Source of the DNA: Candidatus Uhrbacteria bacterium RIFCSPHIGHO2_02_FULL_46_47
Lineage (GTDB): Bacteria > Patescibacteriota > Patescibacteriia > GWA2-47-26
Direction of reading: 5' to 3'
Assembly (NCBI GenBank): GCA_001790815.1
Contig: MGDU01000011.1
Location: 1 to 43,230, forward strand
Length of the DNA: 43,230 nt
Shown piece after piece: positions 20,796 through 29,980 of this stretch; position 1 is the stretch's first letter; each line of letters starts with the position of its first letter. Position numbers and translations under genes: made by a program. The notes under the pieces are model-generated. The model saw only the letters and a program-made list of their open reading frames with translations. It ran no database searches and was not told the origin of the DNA.

Positions 20796-22495
20796 TCCGC
20801 CTGTGAATCATGGTGAAGTTCAATATATTGATGCAAAAAATTGTGTACCATGTCGTTGGCCGCGTGAAGTCCTTGCTCCAGCAAATGCGCTATCGGCCTG
20901 GCTTCCGGCGCGTACTCCACATGCGCCCGCACTTCGCCGTCGTCAAAAAATCTTATATGGCATTGCTTTTCATGATCAAGTAATTTGCGCAACCCTGTAA
21001 TCTCGCCATAATCAATCCATTCCGGACGCACCACTTCAAAACCTTGCATTTTAAGATGCGCTATCGCAGTCTCGGGCGCAATATCCGGCTTTAGCCATCC
21101 GGCTGGAAAGCGTTGGCGGCTGGTTAATTTTCGCACCATTCTAAACCGTAAAAGAAAATCCCGCGCATGCGGTACAACTACATCCAAAAAATGCCAGACA
21201 AAACGCGTCCAGAATGAGCGCTGAGGCAGCATGACCGGGTATAAATAACGCACACGTTTGTCCGCCAAAATCGCATCCCAAAGCGCGCCGGCGGCATCTT
21301 GCGGTATGCCTTGCGCCGGATAATGGTGAAAATCAATCATAGGAATTGAATTGGCTTCAATAATTCCGCATTGCTGATCCGTATATGGCCGACTCAAATC
21401 ATCCGCAATTACATCAAACCCAACCAGATCCGCTCCAAACAACCGTGCCGCTCGCCGAAACATTTCCCGATTTTCCGGATGAAGTTTTGGCGTTTCTTCG
21501 TAAATGTCGCCGCCGGAACCGATAGAGATTTTGCTGTGAAGGACAATTTTCTCACCTTTAAGAGGAGTATACCCTGGCGTAAGTCCCGCATGGGCAAGCG
21601 CGACATCAGTTGTGGTCATTGCCCCCTCACCCTCCCCTCTCCCTAAGGGAGAGGATGGCCGTAGACCAGGTGAGGGTAGCGGAATTTTGTGCAAAGTTGT
21701 ATCTTTTTGTCCAGTATCGCCCCGGCGCGGATCCGTATTTTTCAGCTCAATCAATTCACGCACAGTATGTAAGCCATCGCCTAAAACATTTGGCGCTTCG
21801 CGGCGCGCGGTATAAACTTGATTGAAATTTATAACTGACACGCGGTAAAGCTGGCCTACGCAATATCGCTCCACAATAAACCTTGGCTGATATTGTTTGG
21901 CAAGCGCGATTGCTTTCCGCAATTCTTCTTCATTTTGCACCGGCGCAGTCACATGATAAGCATGCGTTCCGCGCGCCGGCTTTACCGCAAGCGGAAATCC
22001 CAGTTTTTTGCCGTAATGCAAAGCATGAAATTTGCTCCAAAACATTTTTCCCTCCGATGCGGGAAAGCCGTGCTTAAGAAGTTTTTTCTTCACATACGCT
22101 TTCTCATCTAAACGAAAATGCAAAAAACGACTTGGCAAAGCGTCAAAGTAGTAGTGCTTGCTTCCAAATTTTGCGCGGTAATAAGTTGAGACTCGCCCTA
22201 AAATACGCACAGACTCAATCGGGATGCCGCACCGCTTTGCCGCCTCAATTATAGACCAACTGCGCGGATAGTGATCTTTTTTATCAAACTGCTCACTAAA
22301 GTGCACAATATGGCAAAGCTCCATCAGCTTGTACCAACCATGCGTTACGGAAAACCACCAAGGAAAACGCGGAAGTTGCGACCGCGGTTTATTGCTCCAG
22401 AATCCGCCAAGCAAAATATCAACAAAATCACCGAGGTAAATCCCTCGGTGCGAGTGGACTTTATTGGGATAGCATGCGGCGCAATAATTCGGCAT
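20792..22495 (-). CDS. ATP-grasp ligase related to cyanophycin synthetase
   Basis: 567 aa. The central part is an ATP-grasp fold: LGFPLAVKPARGTHAYHV, RFIVERYCVGQLYRVSVI, ARREAPNVLGDGLHTVREL and DLVGFDVIADD...GIIEANSIPMIDFHHYP match cyanophycin-synthetase/GshAB-type ligases, which form peptide bonds through an acyl-phosphate. A Cys-rich start (MPNYCAACYP) and a C-terminal domain of about 130 residues are not typical, and the Mur-ligase half of true cyanophycin synthetase is missing. Residues about 273-291 are repeat-derived ([18 protein letters not shown]). It lies 7 nt downstream of atpC. Substrate unknown. Confidence 0.75.
   Translation of the reverse strand: MPNYCAACYPNKVHSHRGIYLGDFVDILLGGFWSNKPRSQLPRFPWWFSVTHGWYKLMELCHIVHFSEQFDKKDHYPRSWSIIEAAKRCGIPIESVRILGRVSTYYRAKFGSKHYYFDALPSRFLHFRLDEKAYVKKKLLKHGFPASEGKMFWSKFHALHYGKKLGFPLAVKPARGTHAYHVTAPVQNEEELRKAIALAKQYQPRFIVERYCVGQLYRVSVINFNQVYTARREAPNVLGDGLHTVRELIELKNTDPRRGDTGQKDTTLHKIPLPSPGLRPSSPLGRGEGEGAMTTTDVALAHAGLTPGYTPLKGEKIVLHSKISIGSGGDIYEETPKLHPENREMFRRAARLFGADLVGFDVIADDLSRPYTDQQCGIIEANSIPMIDFHHYPAQGIPQDAAGALWDAILADKRVRYLYPVMLPQRSFWTRFVWHFLDVVVPHARDFLLRFRMVRKLTSRQRFPAGWLKPDIAPETAIAHLKMQGFEVVRPEWIDYGEITGLRKLLDHEKQCHIRFFDDGEVRAHVEYAPEARPIAHLLEQGLHAANDMVHNFLHQYIELHHDSQAD
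21622..21676. repeat. CCCTCACC-type repeat inside the ATP-grasp gene
   Basis: A 55-bp palindromic unit nearly identical to the one in dnaG at 2005-2057, in the same orientation relative to the coding strand, in frame. Confidence 0.9.
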
Positions 22496-22502
22496 AAATC
22501 AG

Positions 22503-22955
22503 TTATTCTTGCCCGGTTTCAGTACTGGAAATGGTCGGACCGCCGCGATGATGGCGCTTACGCGCGACTTTAAGACGCGCAAGTTCGCGCTCTAACGCCG
22601 CCGCGGCAAGCGCAAAGGATTCTTCGTCAAGCACACGTTTTTCTTTAAGTACTTTTTCCGCATCAGCTCGCGCTTTTTCAATTGCCGCAAGTGTCAATTC
22701 TTCCGCGCGCTCCGCAGTATCTGCCAGCACCACCACGCGATTGCCCGGTTGTACCTCAATAAATCCGCCGGAAGTTGCCATATAAATTTCTTGCCCGCCT
22801 TTGCGCACTGTTATCGCACCCGGTTGAAGTGCTGACACCAAGGGAATATGATTTGTCAAAACCGTAATCTCCCCGTCTTTTGTAGGCAACGTTAAACTAT
22901 CCACTGTATCCTTGTACACAATCCGCTCTGGTGTGGCGATTTCAAATGTAATCAT
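22503..22955 (-). CDS. atpC: ATP synthase F1 epsilon subunit
   Basis: 150 aa from the ATG at 22953-22955; further-upstream codons are repeat-derived and not family-like. FEIATPERIVYKDTVDSLTLPTKDGEITVLTNHIPLVSAL is the epsilon beta-barrel, and EKARADAEKVLKEKRV begins the C-terminal helices. It links the central stalk to the c-ring and regulates hydrolysis. It is separated from atpD by an inserted GxxExxY gene but probably remains in the operon. Confidence 0.93.
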   Translation of the reverse strand: MITFEIATPERIVYKDTVDSLTLPTKDGEITVLTNHIPLVSALQPGAITVRKGGQEIYMATSGGFIEVQPGNRVVVLADTAERAEELTLAAIEKARADAEKVLKEKRVLDEESFALAAAALERELARLKVARKRHHRGGPTISSTETGQE

Positions 22956-22966
22956 AGTCCGCTGAT

Positions 22967-23413
22967 TTACTTCGCTGATTGCGCTGATTTTGTATTCACA
23001 ATGCGTTTTACTTTGATTCCACTCTTCGTGATAAGTACAAGTAAACCTACTTTGCAACCGATTGCTTTAAGATAACCGAGTACTTGCTTTGCGTGTTGGA
23101 GATAGAAATCGTTCGCTACCTTAAATTCCACCACTACTGAATTTTTTACTAGAAAGTCAATAAAATATCTCCCAATCTTCTTCTGTCCAAACTGGATAAT
23201 CGCCATTTGTTCTCGTCTATAGGATAAACCAGCTCCATTAAGCAACTCTGAGTATGCTCGATGGTAATACTTTTCCTGATACCCATACCCAAGCCGGTTG
23301 TACATTTGAAACGCTAGGCCAATTAACATCTCGGTAAGTTCACTTTCTGGATAGTCCAAATTATCGCGATATATCCTCCTTTCAATTATCATATCAGCGT
23401 TATCAGCGCTCAA
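22967..23413 (-). CDS. GxxExxY-family protein inserted in the atp operon
   Basis: 148 aa. MLIGLAFQMYNRLGYGYQEKYYHRAYSELL contains the GxxExxY signature (GYGYQEKYY), followed by YRREQMAIIQFGQKKIGRYFIDFLVKNSVVVEFKVANDF and HAKQVLGYLKAIGCKVGLLVL. The D..E-x-K arrangement (IDFLV, VEFKV) is that of a compact PD-(D/E)XK-like fold. The role is unknown; such genes are scattered and often mobile. The interval is edged by CGCTGAT iterations at about 22960-22992 and 23394-23422, which suggests insertion between atpD and atpC. The start may be here or at the Met nine codons on. Confidence 0.75.
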   Translation of the reverse strand: MSADNADMIIERRIYRDNLDYPESELTEMLIGLAFQMYNRLGYGYQEKYYHRAYSELLNGAGLSYRREQMAIIQFGQKKIGRYFIDFLVKNSVVVEFKVANDFYLQHAKQVLGYLKAIGCKVGLLVLITKSGIKVKRIVNTKSAQSAK

Positions 23414-23423
23414 TATCAGCGGG

Positions 23424-24866
<1,443 letters not shown>

Positions 24867-24886
24867 TTATCTCCATTATCATTTAA

Positions 24887-25255
24887 TCATTCCTGTTTTG
24901 TTTCAACTATGCTCCACAATCCCTTTTCTTCTGACCAAATATATCGTATCGGACGTGCAATCATTTTTCTTTTGCCCCATGCTTTATACTGTGACTCTGA
25001 CACCGCTTCCAGCACTGGTTGCTCTCCTATTCGGGACGTTACATAATGTGCTTCTAAAGGTGCTCCTTCTTTCCTTAGCACTAATTGATAGAAAGAAAAT
25101 CCATTTTGCACCTCCCCTGGTGTTCCTTGTCGATGTGGAATTGGTTGTTTCTTCTTATTTAACACCACTATCGCTGACACATCTCTGGGTAATTCTTTAT
25201 ATGCATTGGCACTTTCCTCATCAAATTGTGACTGGTCACTTCCACGTTCTGGCAT
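24887..25255 (-). CDS. Hypothetical protein between atpD and the atpG-tail copies
   Basis: 122 aa from the ATG at 25253-25255, 4 nt after the preceding small gene. No family recognised. It is soluble and polar; visible features are SAIVVLNKKKQPIPHRQGTPGE, FYQLVLRKEGAPLEAHYVT and ARPIRYIWSEEKGLWSIV, suggestive of a small beta-rich fold. It is 26 nt upstream of atpD and cotranscribed with it. Confidence 0.5.
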   Translation of the reverse strand: MPERGSDQSQFDEESANAYKELPRDVSAIVVLNKKKQPIPHRQGTPGEVQNGFSFYQLVLRKEGAPLEAHYVTSRIGEQPVLEAVSESQYKAWGKRKMIARPIRYIWSEEKGLWSIVETKQE

Positions 25256-25259
25256 ATAA

Positions 25260-25297
25260 TTATTCCAATCCCGCCTTACCGGCGGAAATTTCCGCCC
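25260..25297. repeat. atpG 3'-end copy 3 (partial)
   Basis: About 36 bp of similarity to copy 2, including an identical 17-bp block CCGGCGGAAATTTCCGC. It ends at the same TTATTCC stop-codon context. Confidence 0.65.
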
Positions 25298-25418
25298 ACT
25301 GTTTTTCAAGCATTTTTCGGGCACGCTTTAGTTGAGCATCCGTAAGTTTCACCTTTGACTGAAGCGAACCGGATAATGACCAAAACTCATGCTTCTTAAT
25401 TCTTAGTTTATCATTCAT
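25260..25418 (-). CDS. 52-aa protein ending in an atpG-like tail
   Basis: ATG at 25416-25418, TAA at 25260-25262. The sequence begins MNDKLRIKKHEFWSLSGSLQ and continues KVKLTDAQLKRARKMLEKQWAE, a short helical protein of antitoxin-like appearance. The last residues, AEISAGKAGLE, copy the C-terminus of AtpG (AEISAGKAALE), and the DNA at 25260-25297 is clearly related to the 3' end of atpG. The gene therefore looks fused to a partial copy of the atpG end. It starts 3 nt after the retropepsin-like gene. Confidence 0.55.
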   Translation of the reverse strand: MNDKLRIKKHEFWSLSGSLQSKVKLTDAQLKRARKMLEKQWAEISAGKAGLE

Positions 25419-25421
25419 AAC

Positions 25422-25814
25422 TTACACCGCCTCTCGAAATTCAATCCGGCGACGAGTTTCATCAAAGGTAATCCGAAATTCAGGAAATATATCACGTCGC
25501 CCAAGCAGTGGCGGGACTTCTTCAATCAATGCCCAGGCAATAGTAACCAGATACCACTGCGCACCAAATTTCATTTTTACCTTTCGTTCCACATAGGGAA
25601 CGCCAGCACCGCTGACTCCATGGATTTCTTTAATTTCATTTTGCGCATGTTTGAATCCGAGCGCACGGCCAAATTGCAAAGGAATGAGTGTAATATCAGC
25701 ACCAGAATCAATATAAAAAGAAACCTCAACTTGCTGCTTCCCAATGGCCAGTATTACATCTGCCACTGGCCGCAATGTGCCATCATCTCCGCGCTTATAA
25801 CGATACACGATCAT
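25422..25814 (-). CDS. Retropepsin-like aspartic protease domain protein
   Basis: 130 aa. VEVSFYIDSGADITLIPLQFGRALGF carries the D-S/T-G-A catalytic loop of pepsin-like clan AA proteases, and PPLLGRRDIFPEFRITFDE is the later I/L-L-G-R segment. As in other single-domain bacterial members it would act as a homodimer. The substrate is unknown. It overlaps the DUF5678-like gene upstream by 4 nt (ATGA), so the two are translationally coupled and probably work together. Confidence 0.8.
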   Translation of the reverse strand: MIVYRYKRGDDGTLRPVADVILAIGKQQVEVSFYIDSGADITLIPLQFGRALGFKHAQNEIKEIHGVSGAGVPYVERKVKMKFGAQWYLVTIAWALIEEVPPLLGRRDIFPEFRITFDETRRRIEFREAV

Positions 25815-26068
25815 ACACCAAAAAGTACCAGCACGCCACGTTTTGGCACTTTTGCGACAAACGGCAGCTTATTGGGATATACTTTACGCACCTCTTTCAA
25901 AAGTCGCTCAATATCTTTTCCTGCCCTTACCACTTTCCCGCCGATCATAACTACATACTGATCAACATACTTACGAGTATCAAGTCGCAGAAATGCGCTG
26001 TAATTTTTAGATTTTACTGTGGTGTGTGGCATATACGTATACTTTATCATCCAGGTGCTAAAAGTCAA
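25811..26068 (-). CDS. DUF5678-like small protein
   Basis: 85 aa; a start at the internal Met of MPHTTVKSKNY (26030-26032) is also plausible and gives 73 aa. YVDQYVVMIGGKVVRAGKDIERLLKEVRKVYPN and PFVAKVPKRGVLVL match the short DUF5678 pattern. Function unknown; coupling to the retropepsin-like gene suggests they form a functional pair. It starts just downstream of copy 2 of the atpG 3' end. Confidence 0.65.
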   Translation of the reverse strand: MTFSTWMIKYTYMPHTTVKSKNYSAFLRLDTRKYVDQYVVMIGGKVVRAGKDIERLLKEVRKVYPNKLPFVAKVPKRGVLVLFGV

Positions 26069-26071
26069 ATC

Positions 26072-26143
26072 TTATTCCAACGCCGCTTTGCCGGCGGAAA
26101 TTTCCGCGATCTCGCGGGTAATTGCCGACTGGCGGGCTTGGTT
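26072..26143. repeat. atpG 3'-end copy 2
   Basis: 72 bp with about 8 mismatches to the true 3' end of atpG (26728-26800). The encoded C-terminus QARQSAITREIAEISAGK and onward to the stop is identical, because every difference is synonymous. Its beginning coincides with the brnA stop codon. The longest identical run is about 20 bp near 26123-26142. Confidence 0.85.
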
Positions 26144-26409
26144 TATGATTCTTTTAATACTCCCTGTGCAATATACTTTTTAATCAGCGATTGGTATGGC
26201 ACATTAAGTTCATTGGCATGCTCCTTGATGCGCAAAAGCAGATAGTCAGGAATGCGCAGTGAGATCGCGTGTGATGACGGTTTGAGATTGGAAAATGAGG
26301 CATGCTCAAAATCACTGGCCTCAAAAAATTCGGCCAAATTTGCTTTTGCCCAAAAGGCGCGCTCTTGCGCTTCATTGCGGAATTTAGGAACATTAAGTTG
26401 TTTCTTCAT
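26143..26409 (-). CDS. brnA: BrnA-type antitoxin
   Basis: 88 aa. An N-terminal toxin-binding arm (KFRNEAQERAFWAKANLAEFF) precedes a ribbon-helix-helix DNA-binding domain (SSHAISLRIPDYLLLRIKEHANELNVPYQSLIKKYI). This is the BrnA/CopG antitoxin arrangement. It overlaps the toxin gene by 17 nt and follows it, the usual toxin-first order of brnTA. It probably neutralises BrnT and represses the shared promoter. The stop codon abuts copy 2 of the atpG 3' end. Confidence 0.85.
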   Translation of the reverse strand: MKKQLNVPKFRNEAQERAFWAKANLAEFFEASDFEHASFSNLKPSSHAISLRIPDYLLLRIKEHANELNVPYQSLIKKYIAQGVLKES

Positions 26410-26689
26410 ATAGGTATTGCTCTTTACGATTTAGATTACGGGCAGAGATGATACGCACCTTATGTTTCCGCATAGTAAATACTACGAATAATACTCGTCC
26501 AATTTTTGTCTTTCCAATAAGTATGTAGCGCTCCTCTTGATCGCAGTGGAATATATCCTTTGCAAGCTTTTTAGTATGGTCAAAAAATACTTCCTCGCAT
26601 TCCGCATCGGATACTCGATGCTTCAACCAATTCTTGCCCTTATTCCCTTTATCCCATTCAAACTCTGATGGCATTCGGAAAACCCTCAT
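26393..26689 (-). CDS. brnT: BrnT-type ribonuclease toxin
   Basis: 98 aa. FEWDKGNKGKNWLKHRVSDAECEEVFFD and DIFHCDQEERYILIGKTKIGRVLFVVFTMRKHKVRIISARN match the BrnT toxin family, a RelE-like small RNase fold. The gene begins at or within a nucleotide of its predicted transcription start, with promoter TTGACA-17-TACAAT directly upstream. With brnA it forms a compact toxin-antitoxin unit placed precisely between two copies of the atpG 3' end. Confidence 0.85.
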   Translation of the reverse strand: MRVFRMPSEFEWDKGNKGKNWLKHRVSDAECEEVFFDHTKKLAKDIFHCDQEERYILIGKTKIGRVLFVVFTMRKHKVRIISARNLNRKEQYLYEETT

Positions 26690-26695
26690 ATTTAT

Positions 26696-26724
26696 ATTGT
26701 ATATACTATCTTATACACTGTCAA
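26696..26724 (-). promoter_or_regulatory. Promoter of brnTA
   Basis: Minus strand TTGACA (26719-26724), exact 17-nt spacer, TACAAT (26696-26701). It starts 3 nt after the atpG stop codon; the predicted transcript begins at the brnT ATG (leaderless). Confidence 0.75.
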
Positions 26725-26727
26725 GTC

Positions 26728-27810
26728 CTATTCCAACGCCGCTTTGCCGGCGCTGATCTCAGCGATCTCGCGCGTAATGGCCGACTGGCGGGCTTGGTTA
26801 AAGGTAAAAGTTAAATCATCAATCATGTCGCGCGCGGCGTCCGAGGCGTTTTTCATGGCCACCATGCGCGCGGAATGTTCTGATGCAGAGGATTCCAGAA
26901 TTGCTTGATATACTTGTACTTCCACCAGTCGCGGGAGCATGTCATTAAGTACAACCTCTGGTGTGGGTTCAAAAATATACTCATAATTCATAACCCCCCT
27001 AGCCCCCCTTATCTTAAGGGGGGTATTTGCTTTTTCTCCCTCCCTTAAGTCCGACGCTTCGGTCGGACTCCGACCCCGCAGGGCGTCGGAGGTAAGGGAG
27101 GGTTGGGGAGGGTTATGGATTCCTTTCACTTCCCCCAACATCATATCCTTTGTCAATGGCAACAGTTGTTTCATATTCGGTACTTGCCGGATGGACGAAA
27201 TAAAATCCGTATACGCAAGATAGACCGCGTCGTATTTACCTGCCACAAAATCACTAATCGCAAGCTGTGCAACTGGCCGCACATCAAGAATAGTAGGGTT
27301 GTTGCTCAAATTATTAAAGGTGGCCACGATATTCCATCCCAGACGCCGAGCAAGATCAGTCCCTTTTTTGCCAATGGTGACAAAATCAATTGCGAGTTGT
27401 CCCCCTCCCCCAACCCCTCCCACCAGGGGAGGGGCACTAATTGTTGCTTCCTCCCCCCTTGTGGGGGAGGATTGAGGTGGGGGGACGATGTGTTTCACAA
27501 ACTCCGCCACCTTCTTTGCCATCTGCGCGTTAAAGCCGCCGCAAAGTCCGCGATCAGACGAAACAAGTACCGCGAGCACCCGTTCCATTTTTTCCGGCTG
27601 GCGCAAAAGCGCGTGATGGCTAGAATCTGTAACCTTGGCCAGCTCTGCAACTGTTTCCCACCCAAGCGATGCGTACGGCCGCGTGCCCAAAGTAGCGGAA
27701 ACTGCCCGCCGCATTTTAGACGCCGAAACCAACTCCATAGCTTTGGTAATTTTTTTCGTGTTGCCAATGGATTTGATTCGTCGTTTGATGATTCGAGTTG
27801 ATACAGCCAT
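26728..27810 (-). CDS. atpG: ATP synthase F1 gamma subunit with two repeat insertions
   Basis: Central-stalk subunit, 360 aa against roughly 290 aa usual. STRIIKRRIKSIGNTKKITKAMELVSASKMRRA and the C-terminal MVAMKNASDAARDMIDDLTFTFNQARQSAITREI are the conserved coiled-coil ends; SSDRGLCGGFNAQM is the globular-domain signature. Two foreign segments, about 109-137 ([12 protein letters not shown] and APPLVGGVGGGG) and about 231-274, account for the extra length. The last 70 bp are duplicated at 26072-26143 and partly at 25260-25297. Confidence 0.95.
   Translation of the reverse strand: MAVSTRIIKRRIKSIGNTKKITKAMELVSASKMRRAVSATLGTRPYASLGWETVAELAKVTDSSHHALLRQPEKMERVLAVLVSSDRGLCGGFNAQMAKKVAEFVKHIVPPPQSSPTRGEEATISAPPLVGGVGGGGQLAIDFVTIGKKGTDLARRLGWNIVATFNNLSNNPTILDVRPVAQLAISDFVAGKYDAVYLAYTDFISSIRQVPNMKQLLPLTKDMMLGEVKGIHNPPQPSLTSDALRGRSPTEASDLREGEKANTPLKIRGARGVMNYEYIFEPTPEVVLNDMLPRLVEVQVYQAILESSASEHSARMVAMKNASDAARDMIDDLTFTFNQARQSAITREIAEISAGKAALE
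26992..27115. repeat. Compound palindromic repeat inside atpG
   Basis: 124 bp made of a CCCCCC/GGGGGG palindrome, a GTCCGACGCTTCGGTCGGAC hairpin, a CTCCGACCCCGCAGGGCGTC stretch and GGTAAGGGAGGGTTGGGGAG. It encodes about residues 232-273 in frame. The TCCGAC type recurs near 32357-32393. Confidence 0.85.
27400..27484. repeat. CCCCTC-type double repeat inside atpG
   Basis: An 85-bp pair of palindromic units in frame, encoding residues about 109-137. Confidence 0.9.
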
Positions 27811-27822
27811 ATTATAGTATGA

Positions 27823-27917
27823 TACGAATCTACAAATTATATGCGAATCAACAAATATGCGAATCTACAAATTCGTATTTTCGTAGATTCGTCACGCATT
27901 CGCTGATTCGTATCATA
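27823..27917. repeat. GATACGAATC-iterated spacer between atpA and atpG
   Basis: Short motifs (GATACGAATC, CTACAAAT, GCGAATC) are repeated directly and inverted across the whole 95-bp spacer; the ends TATGATACGAATC and GATTCGTATCATA are complementary. Very similar spacers occur at 29888-29975 and 40106-40206. Confidence 0.75.
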
Positions 27918-29409
27918 TTTTCTTAAACTCCTCAATCGCCCCTTTTAACTTTTTTTCCACATCCGCTGTCAATTCTTTCGCTTTATGAATCGCTTGAATT
28001 ACATCTTTACGCGCTGTGGCAAAGTATTTATGAAAACGCTCTTCAAAATCCGCGACTTTTTCCACTGGTACATCATCAAGGTGGCCATTTACTGCCGCGT
28101 ACAAGATTGCCACTTGATTTTCTACCGCCAAAGGCGCGTATTGCAACTGTTTCAGAATTTCCACAAGTCGTCGGCCGCGTTCAATTTGCGCGCGGGTTTG
28201 CGGATCAAGCTCGGATGCGAATTGCGCAAACGCTTCAAGCTCGCGAAATTGCGCCAGATCAAGCCGCAGTCGTCCGGCCACTTTTTTCATGGCTTTAATT
28301 TGCGCCGCGCCGCCGACACGAGATACAGAAAGTCCAACATTCAGCGCCGGCCGAATACCACGATAAAATAAATCCGTTTCCAGATAAATTTGTCCATCCG
28401 TAATTGAAATGACATTGGTCGGAATGTAAGCCGACACATCTCCGGCTTGCGTTTCAATAATCGGAAGCGCAGTAAGCGATCCCCCGCCTTTTTCCTTGGA
28501 TACCTTGGCCGCGCGCTCCAAAAGGCGCGAGTGCAAGTAAAAAATATCACCCGGATAGGCCTCGCGTCCCGGCGGTCGGCGAAGCAAGAGCGAAATCTGA
28601 CGATAAGCCCACGCATGCTTGGAAAGATCATCATAAACAATCAGTGCATCTTTGCCTTTGTCCATAAAATATTCGCCCAGTGCGCATCCAGCGTACGGTG
28701 CAATAAAAGAAAGCGCGGCCGGAGCTGACGCGCCGGACACTACCACAATGGTGTGTTCCATAGCACCCGCCTCTTCCAGTTTCGCCACGATTTTCGCCAC
28801 TTTGGATTCTTTCTGACCAATGGCTACATAGATACAAACCACATCCTGGCCTTTTTGATTGATAATCGCATCAATCGCTACGGCAGTTTTTCCCACTTGC
28901 CGATCGCCAATAATAAGTTCGCGCTGTCCGCGGCCAACCGGAATCATGGAATCAATGGCTTTAATGCCGGTCTGCAACGGGGTATTTACCGGCGCGCGAT
29001 AAATAACTCCGGGCGCGATTTTTTCAACCGGAGAGCTTGTGGACGACTTGATTACGCCCTTGCCATCAAGCGGACGGCCAAGAGGATCAACTGCACGACC
29101 CACAAACGCATCGCCTACCGGGATTGAAAATACTTTGCCAGTGCTTTTTACCGTGTCGCCTTCTTTAATATGCGTATAGTCGCCTAAAATCATGGCGCCG
29201 ATCATGCCTTCTTCAAGGTTGAGCGCCACGCCGTAAATATTATTTCCAAAATCTAACATCTCCGAGGCCATGACTTCGGAAAGACCGGAAATGCGCGCGA
29301 TACCATCCCCTACTTCAAGGACGTCTCCCACATGCTCCATTTTCGCCTCGCTTTTAAATTCTTGGATTTGCTTTTTAAGTGTTTCAATAACTGTTGACTT
29401 ATCGGACAT
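27913..29409 (-). CDS. atpA: ATP synthase F1 alpha subunit
   Basis: 498 aa, normal length and free of insertions. The Walker A motif is GDRQVGKT (168-175). [34 protein letters not shown] and [21 protein letters not shown] (which includes the arginine finger) are all present. Non-catalytic nucleotide-binding subunit alternating with beta. The start codon context is weak, as for most genes of this operon. Confidence 0.97.
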   Translation of the reverse strand: MSDKSTVIETLKKQIQEFKSEAKMEHVGDVLEVGDGIARISGLSEVMASEMLDFGNNIYGVALNLEEGMIGAMILGDYTHIKEGDTVKSTGKVFSIPVGDAFVGRAVDPLGRPLDGKGVIKSSTSSPVEKIAPGVIYRAPVNTPLQTGIKAIDSMIPVGRGQRELIIGDRQVGKTAVAIDAIINQKGQDVVCIYVAIGQKESKVAKIVAKLEEAGAMEHTIVVVSGASAPAALSFIAPYAGCALGEYFMDKGKDALIVYDDLSKHAWAYRQISLLLRRPPGREAYPGDIFYLHSRLLERAAKVSKEKGGGSLTALPIIETQAGDVSAYIPTNVISITDGQIYLETDLFYRGIRPALNVGLSVSRVGGAAQIKAMKKVAGRLRLDLAQFRELEAFAQFASELDPQTRAQIERGRRLVEILKQLQYAPLAVENQVAILYAAVNGHLDDVPVEKVADFEERFHKYFATARKDVIQAIHKAKELTADVEKKLKGAIEEFKKI

Positions 29410-29422
29410 AGTAATTGAATAT

Positions 29423-29515
29423 TGTCATCCACGAATTTTTCGACACGAATCGCACGAAAAATTTAGTGTTATTCGTGTTCAATTTTTAGTGGATGTCAAA
29501 TCTAATTTTAATCGT
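29423..29515. repeat. GTCATCCACGAAT..GTGGATGTC-type repeat
   Basis: Terminal complementary segments (CATCCAC / GTGGATG) and internal CACGAAT/ATTCGTG reiterations fill the atpH-atpA spacer. The repeat supplies the last codons of atpH (encoding LTSTKN). Confidence 0.7.
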
Positions 29516-29877
29516 GTTAATCTTGCCTTTAACGTATCGTCAATCATATAATCACCCACTTTAATGCGCGCGCCTCCCAGCAATTTTTCATCCTCGCAAA
29601 CTTTCATTTCAATATTTTTTTCTCCTAATTGCTTGCCGATATCAATCATAACTTTTTTCGCGACTTCACGCGCTGCGGTAACTTCCACATCTACTACTTT
29701 TTCTTGCACATTATAATAATCCTTATACATACGCTCAATGCGCGGCATAGTATGCAAAGCACGATTTTTTATCAAAAGTTGAATAAAAGTTTTTACAACT
29801 TTTGTCAGTCCGACACCTTTTTCATCTTTGGTCATCTCATACAAAAGCTGCGCGTATTGTTTTGGTGATATTCTCAT
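29479..29877 (-). CDS. atpH: ATP synthase F1 delta subunit
   Basis: 132 aa from the Met of MRISPKQYAQLLYEMT, shorter than the usual ~175 aa. VVKTFIQLLIKNRALHTMPRI and the C-terminal GGARIKVGDYMIDDTLKARLTRL are delta-family signatures. The N-terminal helical domain seems shortened. It connects the peripheral b stalk to the top of the alpha/beta hexamer. The extreme C-terminus (LTSTKN) comes from the downstream repeat. Confidence 0.85.
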   Translation of the reverse strand: MRISPKQYAQLLYEMTKDEKGVGLTKVVKTFIQLLIKNRALHTMPRIERMYKDYYNVQEKVVDVEVTAAREVAKKVMIDIGKQLGEKNIEMKVCEDEKLLGGARIKVGDYMIDDTLKARLTRLKLDLTSTKN

Positions 29878-29980
29878 AAATTGCAATATGATAATGCAAA
29901 TCTACGAATCTTATGCCAATCTACAAATTGCGAATTCGTATTTGTAGATTTGAATGACATTTGTATATTGGCATTATAAT

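Noticed and set aside
27823-27917. A CRISPR array in the iterated spacers
   Set aside because: Units are 7-13 bp, irregularly spaced and partly inverted; there are no constant ~30-bp repeats with unique spacers and no cas genes.
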